From Bdellovibrionales bacterium (lineage in GTDB: Bacteria; Bdellovibrionota; Bdellovibrionia; Bdellovibrionales; JAMPXM01), in the NCBI GenBank assembly GCA_005793615.1, contig SXRI01000048.1:1-6719 (forward strand): a DNA stretch of 6,719 nucleotides, in the 5' to 3' direction. This document shows positions 1 through 5,943 of the stretch, piece after piece. Each line of letters begins with the position of its first letter. The first letter of the stretch is position 1. The notes under the pieces were generated by a model. It ran no database searches. It had not been told where the DNA came from and saw only the letters and a program-made list of their open reading frames with translations. Position numbers and translations under genes: made by a program.

Positions 1-630
1 ATCAAACCGGGCGAGACTTTTATCTATGAATTTACACTTGAGCAGCACGGTACCTATTTCTATCACCCGCATTTCATGGGCGCTAAACAAGTCGGCATGG
101 GTATGGCCGGATTTTTTATCATTCACCCAAAAAACCCAGCACCGTGGCAGGTCGTCGACCGCGAGTATGCGTTCTTCTTGCAGACTTGGATGATTCACCC
201 TGGTAGCCCCGTGCCCGACACCATGGCGATGTCGGAGTTCAATTACTTCACCTTTAACGGCCGAGCCGCACCCGATGTGCCGCTAATGCAAGCTCGCTCG
301 GGCGAACGAATTCGCATTCGACTGGCCAATCTCAGCATGCTTTCTCATCCCATTCATCTGCACGGTCATAGTTTCACGGTCACCGACTACGGCGCAGGAT
401 TTTTGCCTCCGCACCAGCACATGCTGGCCAACACTGTCAGCGTCAGTGCGGGCGAAGCACGCGCGATTGACTTTGTCGCCGGCAAGCCAGGTAAGTGGGT
501 AATGCATTGTCACTTCCTTCACCATGTCATGAACGACATGCACCGCACTCCCATTCCTGGCGGCGGTGGCGGCGATCATGCCGGCCATGAGATGGGCGGA
601 ATGTTCACGGCCATTGAAGTGAAAGCATAG
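1..630 (+). CDS. Two-domain multicopper oxidase, C-terminal 209 residues (5' end outside window)
   Basis: The reading frame is open from base 1, so the gene begins upstream. Counting from the first codon, HGTYFYHPH (residues 16-24) is the second type 2/3 copper motif of the first cupredoxin domain. HPIHLHGH (116-123) and HCHFLHHVMNDM (169-180) are the C-terminal motifs: H169 and H171 bind the trinuclear cluster, and C170, H175 and M180 bind type 1 copper. Only about 92 residues separate the domain 1 HPH from the domain 2 HPIHLHGH, too few for the middle domain of a laccase or CueO/CopA-type enzyme. This indicates a two-domain enzyme with type 1 copper in domain 2 (the small-laccase layout). 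Known members couple one-electron oxidation of Cu(I), metals or phenols to reduction of O2 to water, usually in the periplasm, and form trimers. A Gly-rich loop carrying H193, H196, M198 and M201 precedes the last beta-strand and could bind extra copper. The family call is secure; substrate and export signal cannot be seen. Confidence 0.95.
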   Translation: MKPGETFIYEFTLEQHGTYFYHPHFMGAKQVGMGMAGFFIIHPKNPAPWQVVDREYAFFLQTWMIHPGSPVPDTMAMSEFNYFTFNGRAAPDVPLMQARSGERIRIRLANLSMLSHPIHLHGHSFTVTDYGAGFLPPHQHMLANTVSVSAGEARAIDFVAGKPGKWVMHCHFLHHVMNDMHRTPIPGGGGGDHAGHEMGGMFTAIEVKA

Positions 631-633
631 GAG
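629..633 (+). promoter_or_regulatory. Shine-Dalgarno AGGAG overlapping the oxidase stop codon
   Basis: AGGAG lies six bases before the ATG at 640, and its first two bases are the last two of the oxidase TAG stop (628-630). Ribosomes finishing the oxidase would therefore sit on the initiation site of the next gene. This supports one transcript and translational coupling, and it fixes the start of the 589-residue protein. Confidence 0.8.
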
Positions 634-639
634 ATCGTA

Positions 640-2409
640 ATGCCTTATAAGATTCTTACTCTCCTTGTTCTTCTCGTGAGTTTGCTCACCGTACACGCAC
701 CAAGCGCCTTGGCGGTGAACTTGACAGGCAACCAACTCCCCCACGGCCGTTACGTTGGTTATATGAAGATTGATGGCCGCGACGAGCGCCTGGCTTTGCA
801 AGCTGATTTCTTTTTGGAATCACCCGAAGATCAAACACGTTTTCCGCAACTCGAAGCCATTGTCAAAATCGGACTCGGCGGCTACCACACCCCTGAGTAT
901 ATCTCTTATGTTTATAAAAACATCCGCACCGACTTCGACCGCGGCACTCTGATCTTTGATGAACCCGCAAGCGATCTGGTATTCAACGGCAAAGTTGAAT
1001 CTGGCGAGGGCTACGCCCGCATCGAAGGTAAGATTTGGATGCGCTCCTCTGCCATCGGCGGCAAACTCGTTTTGGATTTAGTGAGCGATGAACCCGGCGA
1101 CGAGCCCGAGCGCCGCCCCGATCCGGATCTTAAGCTCCCGCTAGCGCCACTTCTCGACGGTCAGTACGAGGGAAAATGCGACAAACAAACAGCCGTATTC
1201 CAAGTGCAAACGGCCCGAGCCTTACGTACTCAAGAAGTTGGCGAAGGCGCTAAGCCGATGTTCGATTACGAAGTGGTCGCGCGCCTTGGCTACCGCAATA
1301 AGCCTTCGGCGGTCGCGGGCGCTCAACCATGGTCCGCACAAGGGAGCTTTGCTGGCGGTTCGTATGACCCTTTTCGCGGAAAATTTGTATTTTTGGGTCC
1401 ATCATCGACGACGATCGAGTGTGTACGCTCAGGGGGGCGTCTCGCCTGCACCTACCGCATCCCGCAAACAAGGGTGCGCTGTCAGTTTGAGCGACTCGAC
1501 AACGAAATCCATAAACCGGCAACCTTTCCACGCCGCTTTCATGTCACCGCCAGCGACGAGCAACTCAAACCCTTGCCGCTTCCGGGCAGTGTAAAAGATG
1601 AGGCTCTGGCTGAACTCCTTGACGGACACTATCACGGCTTCCTGCACCACGAGTCCAGCGACCGCTACCAATCTGCTGCTCTTCGGGTGATGGCGAGCGT
1701 ATCAACTGAGAACCCGCACAATCCCAATAAAGTCTTTGTCTCTACGACTTCGGTTCTTCACTTTGGCGCCCCGACTGAGGGGCACTTTGTCTCGCATCGC
1801 TATGAACCAAGATCCTTTTATATCCGCCCTGGCTTCGCCCTCAACGCTCCTGGAACCGACTCGTTCATCATGATCACGGATTGGAGTTCTGGATTTATTC
1901 GCGGCGTTTGGTACTCACAAGCTTATGGCCGTGTCGGTACCATTGAATTCGTCAAAGGAACCGTGCCCACCCTCGCGTCTGAAGCCAGGGTCATGCGTTC
2001 GTGGCGCGGTGACTTCGCGGGCTCTGTGGTTCTGGGCCACATCGACCCAACCAAGCCTGGACAGAAACTCGAACGTTGGTTTAGCGTAGTCATGCCCAAC
2101 CAACCAGCGGAACGACTGTCGAGCACCGTCAGTTTTGTGGGTTCATTTCAATCCCTGGTTGGTCTTACCAAGATCGAAGCCATTGAGCGCGGCGCCTTTG
2201 ATCCTTATACCGGAACCATCGCCTGGTCGTTTAAGTTCAGCGAGGGCCTTACGATTGTGTCAGGAAATCTAAGCGCCGATGGTTCTCTTTCCATGCATTG
2301 GCCGCCGAATCCGAATGTCTTTCCGGCTCAGATGAGCGACTATAAATCGGGTGTGTTTCGAAGGAATAGTGATTTCAATTCCACCAATTCAATTTTGCCG
2401 TTTAAATGA
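640..2409 (+). CDS. Exported four-repeat beta-rich protein of unknown function
   Basis: I do not recognise this 589-residue protein. It starts with a clear Sec signal peptide: Lys4, a hydrophobic run at about 5-18, and likely cleavage after Ala25 (SALA|VN). There is no lipobox cysteine, so the mature form should be soluble in the periplasm or released. The mature chain appears to be four diverged copies of one unit of about 130-155 residues, opening at GRYVG (36-40), GQYEG (174-178), GHYHG (329-333) and GDFAG (457-461). Around 60-67 residues later, units 1, 2 and 4 have an aligned segment: DFDRGTLIF (98-106), YDPFRGKFVF (242-251) and FDPYTGTIAW (520-529). Unit 3 is more diverged there. Alternating hydrophobic residues suggest beta-strands. 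Cysteines at 180, 261, 270 and 281 all fall in unit 2 and could form disulfides. An acidic, proline-rich linker (about 149-170) separates units 1 and 2. It follows the multicopper oxidase by nine bases and is probably co-translated with it, so an envelope role linked to the oxidase is possible but inferred. Confidence 0.9.
   Translation: MPYKILTLLVLLVSLLTVHAPSALAVNLTGNQLPHGRYVGYMKIDGRDERLALQADFFLESPEDQTRFPQLEAIVKIGLGGYHTPEYISYVYKNIRTDFDRGTLIFDEPASDLVFNGKVESGEGYARIEGKIWMRSSAIGGKLVLDLVSDEPGDEPERRPDPDLKLPLAPLLDGQYEGKCDKQTAVFQVQTARALRTQEVGEGAKPMFDYEVVARLGYRNKPSAVAGAQPWSAQGSFAGGSYDPFRGKFVFLGPSSTTIECVRSGGRLACTYRIPQTRVRCQFERLDNEIHKPATFPRRFHVTASDEQLKPLPLPGSVKDEALAELLDGHYHGFLHHESSDRYQSAALRVMASVSTENPHNPNKVFVSTTSVLHFGAPTEGHFVSHRYEPRSFYIRPGFALNAPGTDSFIMITDWSSGFIRGVWYSQAYGRVGTIEFVKGTVPTLASEARVMRSWRGDFAGSVVLGHIDPTKPGQKLERWFSVVMPNQPAERLSSTVSFVGSFQSLVGLTKIEAIERGAFDPYTGTIAWSFKFSEGLTIVSGNLSADGSLSMHWPPNPNVFPAQMSDYKSGVFRRNSDFNSTNSILPFK
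736..2379 (+). repeat. Four diverged protein-level repeats within the 589-residue exported protein
   Basis: The units begin near residues 33, 171, 326 and 453, giving spacings of 138, 155 and 127 residues. The best-kept mark is G-x-(Y/F)-x-G at each unit start, preceded by LPH, LLD, LLD and SWR. A second mark, (Y/F)DP-x-x-G or a close variant, lies about 60-67 residues into units 1, 2 and 4. The repeats are seen in the protein only; the DNA copies are not obviously alike, so the duplications are old. Exact boundaries are approximate. Confidence 0.6.
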
Positions 2410-2423
2410 ATACAGTTTTTAAA
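2395..2423 (+). promoter_or_regulatory. Weak candidate promoter before the 98-residue protein
   Basis: TTGCCG (2395-2400) and TTTAAA (2418-2423) are separated by 17 bases; each matches the sigma-70-type consensus at four of six positions. The site overlaps the end of the preceding gene, and the following stretch is AT-rich, including the 10-base palindrome AAACTAGTTT (2421-2430). It could give the small gene transcription of its own besides read-through. Such matches are common by chance in AT-rich DNA. Confidence 0.22.
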
Positions 2424-2453
2424 CTAGTTTTCTAAACAAAAAGGAGCACCACC

Positions 2454-2750
2454 ATGATCCAAAAAATGTTTTCCACCTTCGCACTTTCAGCTGTCGCAGT
2501 TTTCTCTGTAACCGCGATGGCGGCGCCTGTTGGTTTTTCCGCTGCCGAACTTATGCAGGCCACGCAGGTGTCTTTAAAGCTCTTTACCGATACCACTCCA
2601 GATCACGTGGTGCATATTTCGGGCTTCAAAAGTTGGAAGTCCGCTAACGATGCTAAAGTGAAGATCTACATGACCCACGACGGGATGACCATGGAAAGCA
2701 ATTTTCACTGCACATTGAATAACGGCCAGGTCCGCTGCACGGCGATCTAG
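2454..2750 (+). CDS. Small exported protein with Met/His/Cys-rich C-terminal half, unknown function
   Basis: This 98-residue protein has a textbook Sec signal peptide: Lys4, a hydrophobic core at about 6-20, and cleavage after AMA (residue 23). That leaves a mature protein of about 75 residues. The start is supported by AAGGAG (2441-2446) seven bases before the ATG. I do not recognise a family. The second half contains M73, H75, M78, M80, H85, C86 and C95. The stretch around C86-C95 has an Asn-Asn-Gly turn and looks like a beta-hairpin that a disulfide could close. Met, His and Cys clustering of this kind occurs in periplasmic Cu(I)-binding proteins, and the gene lies 44 bases after the oxidase/repeat-protein pair, so copper binding is a reasonable guess and no more. 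A structural disulfide with incidental Met residues is the simpler alternative. It may be co-transcribed with the upstream genes or use a weak promoter of its own. Confidence 0.85.
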   Translation: MIQKMFSTFALSAVAVFSVTAMAAPVGFSAAELMQATQVSLKLFTDTTPDHVVHISGFKSWKSANDAKVKIYMTHDGMTMESNFHCTLNNGQVRCTAI

Positions 2751-2796
2751 TCTTTACCCTGGCACCGCCAAAAGAAACCGGAACTTCACTATCTTC

Positions 2797-3960
2797 TTAG
2801 TTCAAAACCAAATGGACAAACTTTAGGTAGCGAAGTTCATGAGCGGCGTGCGGAAAGGGATGATCCGGCCCCTGGCCAGAAACACGCAAAACACGCCCGC
2901 GGCGGTTACCTTTAGAAATCGACTCAGTGATGATCTCGAAAAAATCATTAAAGGAAATATGACTTGAGCAAGAACTCAGATATAGGTGACCGCCCCGTCT
3001 GACTCGCTTGACCGCACCATTGAAAAGTTCGATGTACTTGGTCTGCGCTAGCTCTTTGCGATCCTCGGAGTGTCCCATGGATGGCGGATCGACAATCACA
3101 TTGTCCCAAAGTTCGTTCGCACCATTGAGGTAGTCAAAGACGTCTGCGCAAATACCGGTATGCACTTGTGGTGATAGCCCGTTGCTTAGCCAGTTTTCAT
3201 TGGAAAACTCAATAGCGGGAGCCGCGATATCGAGGCTAGCCACTCGACTGGCTCCGCCCATACCCGCATAGACCGAGAAACCACCGGTATAGCTGAACAT
3301 ATTGATCACCGATGAGCCGCGCACGATCGACTGAATATATTTTCGATTGTCGCGCTGATCGAGAAAGAATCCGGTTTTCTGACCATTTTCAATATCAACC
3401 TTGAACTTCACGCCATTTTCACGGACCTCAACAATTGTAGCCGCGTGCGGACCGGCGAGTTGGCGAATACCGCCACCATTATTCCGGCGGAACTTTTCGA
3501 CCACTGATTGGCAAACCTTGGCTTCGATCAACCAGGTGGCGATCGTTTCACGGTCCCAGAATTCACCTGGTCCTTGGCCGTCAAACTGCACGACCGCCAC
3601 GCCGCCATAGACATCGCACACTAAGCCCGGAAGCAGATCACCTTCGCCGTTAATAAGTCGAAAGCAGGTGGTGTGCTCATGAGCGATCAGGCGACGTATC
3701 GCCCACGCTTCCAGCAAACGAGATCTATAAAGATCAAAATCTGGCGGCTTTCTCTCAAAACTTAAAACTCGCAAGCAAAGTGGGCCATGCGGGTCAAATA
3801 TCGCCCACGCTAAAAACTCTTTTTTACTATCAAAGACCTGGCAGAGCTGCGCTTTATCGACCGTCGGTGGAGACGCCACGGCCTCGCGATAAATCCAAGG
3901 ATGCCCGCGAAGTACCGAGCGGCGCAGATTTCGATTTAAATGAACTTGCAATTTTGACAT
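2797..3960 (-). CDS. rlmI: RlmI-type 23S rRNA (cytosine-C5) methyltransferase
   Basis: The protein is a SAM-dependent class I methyltransferase of the RlmI/YccW type. In E. coli, RlmI makes m5C1962 in 23S rRNA. At 387 residues it is close to the E. coli length (about 396). An N-terminal PUA-like RNA-binding domain (about 1-75) carries RRSVLRGHPWIYREAV. The linker has the conserved RLINGEGDLLPGLVCDVYG (101-119). The catalytic domain has GQKTGFFLDQRDNR (193-206), SAM motif I NMFSYTGGFS (220-229), acidic D244 at the end of the second strand, motif IV DPPS (291-294) and SSCSSH (329-334) with the likely catalytic C331. The C-terminal DHPFPHAAHELRYLK (366-380) is also typical. The gene is complete with no missing motif. 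The start follows a modest GGTAGG on the minus strand. It lies 147 bases downstream of the SGNH-like gene and probably has its own promoter. The exact target base is assumed from the family. Confidence 0.92.
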   Translation of the reverse strand: MSKLQVHLNRNLRRSVLRGHPWIYREAVASPPTVDKAQLCQVFDSKKEFLAWAIFDPHGPLCLRVLSFERKPPDFDLYRSRLLEAWAIRRLIAHEHTTCFRLINGEGDLLPGLVCDVYGGVAVVQFDGQGPGEFWDRETIATWLIEAKVCQSVVEKFRRNNGGGIRQLAGPHAATIVEVRENGVKFKVDIENGQKTGFFLDQRDNRKYIQSIVRGSSVINMFSYTGGFSVYAGMGGASRVASLDIAAPAIEFSNENWLSNGLSPQVHTGICADVFDYLNGANELWDNVIVDPPSMGHSEDRKELAQTKYIELFNGAVKRVRRGGHLYLSSCSSHISFNDFFEIITESISKGNRRGRVLRVSGQGPDHPFPHAAHELRYLKFVHLVLN

Positions 3961-3978
3961 AACCTACCTGTTCAGCCC

Positions 3979-4007
3979 AATTTATGCCCTTACCACTTCG
4001 CAAGCAA
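3979..4007 (-). promoter_or_regulatory. Candidate promoter for the rRNA methyltransferase gene
   Basis: On the minus strand, TTGCTT (4007-4002) and TAAATT (3984-3979) are 17 bases apart, and the -10-like box lies 18 bases before the ATG. The match is partial (three and four of six). Spacing and position are right for a separate promoter, as expected for a housekeeping gene after a 147-base gap. The rest of this gap (4008-4107) shows no gene. Confidence 0.3.
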
Positions 4008-4107
4008 CATAAACTGGCTGACAGCGTTGGCGCTGGTCGGCCCGGCTCACGAATGTAGCGCGCCCTCAGGTCGACCATTGAATCTCAGAAGATCAATTAC
4101 ACGGCAC

Positions 4108-4767
4108 TCATTCGTTGCTACTAAGAAGACTAATAATTTTTCTAGCAAGGTAGTCGTTGGCAAAGCGGTTGGTGTGCAAGCCATCAACCGTCAGGTCGGC
4201 AAAACGATAAAGATACTCACCGATCACGATGCCTGGACCACTGGCCTGGCGATGTAATTTGTCTATCTCTAGCACATAGCATCTTCGCTCACGCCGGCAC
4301 TGGGCGTGAATTTGCCCATTCAACTTCGCGCGACTAGCTTCGACTTGCTCCGAAACCAGCTTCGGAATATCGCCAAGCACTAACGGTACTCCGGCCTTAC
4401 GCGCGGAGCGAACCAAGTTCCTGAGCGCGCGCAAGCTCTCGGTCGGATCGCGTTCGATTGAATCCCAAAACAGATAATCCACGCCAATAATCACCGAGTA
4501 TTCCGCGAGACTCTCCGAACTGATATTGCCTAGTTGCTTTCCTTTGGCACCATTTTCGGCGACATTCACCGTGTTGGACCCGCCATTCACCAGTCGTGCG
4601 GCGATGTCTCCTGGTCCTGTAGCAAGCATACCAACACTCACACTCGCTCCAACGATCAATGGCCGCGAAAAAACCTTATCCAAATCAGGTCGCATGAGCC
4701 CACTGGCATCACTCAGTCCAATGAACAGAGTAGCGCTAATGCCGAACGCGCACCAAATGAAACGCAT
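4108..4767 (-). CDS. Exported SGNH/GDSL-hydrolase-like protein
   Basis: The protein has 219 residues from the ATG at 4767. An in-frame ATG at 4806 would add 13 residues, but the chosen start has AAGGAGG five bases upstream and places a signal peptide at the N-terminus: Arg2, a hydrophobic run at 3-18, and probable cleavage after ASG (residue 23). The SGNH blocks are recognisable though altered. Block I is VGASVSVG (39-46), with the GDS nucleophile motif replaced by GAS and Ser42 as likely nucleophile. Block II is probably VAENGA (69-74), with Gly73 for the oxyanion hole. The usual G-x-N-D of block III is IGVDYLFWD (94-102), lacking the Asn. Block V is DGLH (195-198), giving Asp195 and His198. 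Family members are serine esterases, lipases or acyl/acetyl hydrolases; an envelope or prey-derived ester is a possible substrate here, by inference. The Ser-Asp-His set is retained, so activity is plausible, but the missing block III Asn leaves this open. A promoter-like region lies upstream. Confidence 0.75.
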   Translation of the reverse strand: MRFIWCAFGISATLFIGLSDASGLMRPDLDKVFSRPLIVGASVSVGMLATGPGDIAARLVNGGSNTVNVAENGAKGKQLGNISSESLAEYSVIIGVDYLFWDSIERDPTESLRALRNLVRSARKAGVPLVLGDIPKLVSEQVEASRAKLNGQIHAQCRRERRCYVLEIDKLHRQASGPGIVIGEYLYRFADLTVDGLHTNRFANDYLARKIISLLSSNE

Positions 4768-4772
4768 GCAAT

Positions 4773-4779
4773 CCTCCTT
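4773..4779 (-). promoter_or_regulatory. Shine-Dalgarno AAGGAGG deciding the SGNH-like gene start
   Basis: A near-perfect AAGGAGG sits five bases before the ATG at 4767-4765. The longer in-frame start at 4806 would put this site inside the coding sequence and bury the signal peptide behind 13 polar residues, so the shorter start is preferred. Confidence 0.85.
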
Positions 4780-4793
4780 GTCTATACATGGTT

Positions 4794-4822
4794 TTAATTC
4801 GCCCATTCATCGAATGAGGCAA
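4794..4822 (-). promoter_or_regulatory. Candidate promoter with inverted repeat in its spacer, upstream of the SGNH-like gene
   Basis: On the minus strand, TTGCCT (4822-4817) and AATTAA (4799-4794) are 17 bases apart, 26 bases before the gene start. The -35 match is fair and the -10 match poor (three of six). An inverted repeat at 4801-4820 has arms GCC-CATTC and GAATG-(A)-GGC around a three-base centre, eight pairs with one bulged base. It fills the spacer, where a repressor or activator could bind. It is not followed by a T-run on either strand, so it is unlikely to be a terminator. The remainder of the 115-base gap (4823-4882) holds nothing I can assign. Confidence 0.3.
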
Positions 4823-4882
4823 TATCCATGCCATCAACTTAGAGGATTTCTGCCCGTTCACCTCTCAATACCGGCCGTTTTG

Positions 4883-5926
4883 TCACTTCAGTGGAGCCAT
4901 CAGTGGGTCTAATTGGCAATGCCCAATCACGATCGGGCGCCCTGACTCTGATCCGTCTTTAAAAAGTGTAAGCTGGATTGGCTCATTGAACTCAAAACGC
5001 AAGTTAACCGAGTAAACCTCTAACGGTCCGCCCTCGATCGGCACTCGACCTGCAAAGGAGATTTTCGGATCAACAATTCTAGCGCCATAGTTTGCATGAT
5101 TCTGAATTGCCTTCACATCAAGATGGAACGGTAGATAAGCCCGGGTGGGCCACAGGGTTTCGCGCCCACTCACACTCGCGAACTGCAACACTGTTTCACC
5201 TGACCTTAAGGGGTTGGGAAAGAGAAAGAACTCGGTGTTCATGGTCATGCCCAAACCTTCCCCCCGACAAAAAAGCGCTCCCTCTGGCACGCCATCGCGA
5301 ACGCCAGCCTGTGGTTGGCGTGCAAAGACCGCTGCTAAAAGCTTACGGGCCAACTCCGAGTTTGTTTCACCGGCGTTACGGTAGCGGCGATAGAAAAACT
5401 CATGCGCATAAAGAGCTACCCGATTGAGACTATCAAATCTCGTCCACAGCTCCGAATCGATCTGAATGATCTGCTTATGGTCATCAAAACGCGCCAACTG
5501 TTCAACTCGGCAACCCCTCGGTAATTGCGGCACACGACCAAAATCCCGCGTCGGCTTGACTCGTTCACCCTCGATGGTGAAGCGATAAAAATCACGCACC
5601 GTCTTATGGAAATCCACGAGTTTCCGGGCGCGTTCTTTCGGCGTACGTGGCGCCGGTTGAATTGACGTGGTTACCCACGTGCGCGCGTCCAAGAATGCCA
5701 AGTACTCCTCGTCATCGTCACCGAGCACGGCACGAAGCTCGACACCGCTGGCCCGGGCCTCAAAAAGGTCAAGAAGCTCGGCACTCAGAACCGTCCCGTT
5801 CACTTGATCGCGGCAAACGACAGCTCCGGCGCCCCCGCCAGCATCGTTACCGGTAAGTGCCGCGACTGGCTCGGTCGCCAACTGAGCCAGTAATAAAACC
5901 CCGCCTAAAAAAAATGACTTCAACAT
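4883..5926 (-). CDS. Exported His-Glu-motif protein of the Bdellovibrio type, unknown function
   Basis: This 347-residue protein has a Sec signal peptide (Lys3, hydrophobic run about 5-16, likely cleavage after VAA at residue 23). A glycine-rich mature N-terminus follows (TGNDAGGGAGAVVC, 25-38). The ATG follows GGAGG (5936-5932) by five bases. A central helical stretch, LNRVALYAHEFFYRRYRN (168-185), is followed by GETNSELARK (186-195). Thus H175, E176, Y179 and E187 resemble a conserved His-Glu signature that I associate, from memory, with exported proteins in Bdellovibrio-like genomes. It is not HExxH, so a zinc protease is not supported. After about residue 217 the chain becomes strand-rich. 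C220 and C337 lie near the two ends of that part, and C38 and C139 in the first part, so two disulfides are possible. It sits 17 bases behind the TIGR02147-type regulator and is probably co-transcribed with it. Function is unknown. Confidence 0.88.
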   Translation of the reverse strand: MLKSFFLGGVLLLAQLATEPVAALTGNDAGGGAGAVVCRDQVNGTVLSAELLDLFEARASGVELRAVLGDDDEEYLAFLDARTWVTTSIQPAPRTPKERARKLVDFHKTVRDFYRFTIEGERVKPTRDFGRVPQLPRGCRVEQLARFDDHKQIIQIDSELWTRFDSLNRVALYAHEFFYRRYRNAGETNSELARKLLAAVFARQPQAGVRDGVPEGALFCRGEGLGMTMNTEFFLFPNPLRSGETVLQFASVSGRETLWPTRAYLPFHLDVKAIQNHANYGARIVDPKISFAGRVPIEGGPLEVYSVNLRFEFNEPIQLTLFKDGSESGRPIVIGHCQLDPLMAPLK

Positions 5927-5943
5927 TAACCCCTCCGTTTTTG

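Noticed and set aside
283..801. Open minus-strand frame of 172 codons across the end of the oxidase gene
   Set aside because: It lies opposite the conserved copper-site codons of the oxidase and the signal peptide of the next gene, and shows no recognisable domain. It is a shadow of real coding sequence.
2751..2796. Possible bidirectional terminator between the convergent genes
   Set aside because: The only hairpin is TGGC-ACC-GCCA (2760-2770), a four-pair stem with no T-run after it on either strand. Too weak to call.
4020..4038. Hairpin GACAGCG-TTGG-CGCTG(G)TC downstream of the SGNH-like gene
   Set aside because: The stem of seven pairs with one bulge is fair, but no T-run follows on the minus strand, so a Rho-independent terminator is not supported.
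4108..4806. Longer start of the SGNH-like gene at 4806
   Set aside because: The strong AAGGAGG at 4773-4779 and the signal peptide both point to the ATG at 4767.
4794..4829. Minus-strand mini-frame of 11 codons (MDIASFDEWAN) before the SGNH-like gene
   Set aside because: No Shine-Dalgarno precedes it and it coincides with the inverted repeat and promoter-like boxes. A leader peptide cannot be supported.
4526..4912. Open plus-strand frame of 128 codons across the SGNH-like gene start and the following gap
   Set aside because: It runs antisense to the signal peptide and block I of the SGNH-like gene and into the end of the His-Glu gene; its translation shows no domain or export signal, so it looks like a chance frame.
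5387..5404. Zinc metalloprotease reading of the HEFFY segment in the exported protein
   Set aside because: The motif lacks the second His of HExxH, having Tyr there, so a zincin call is not justified.
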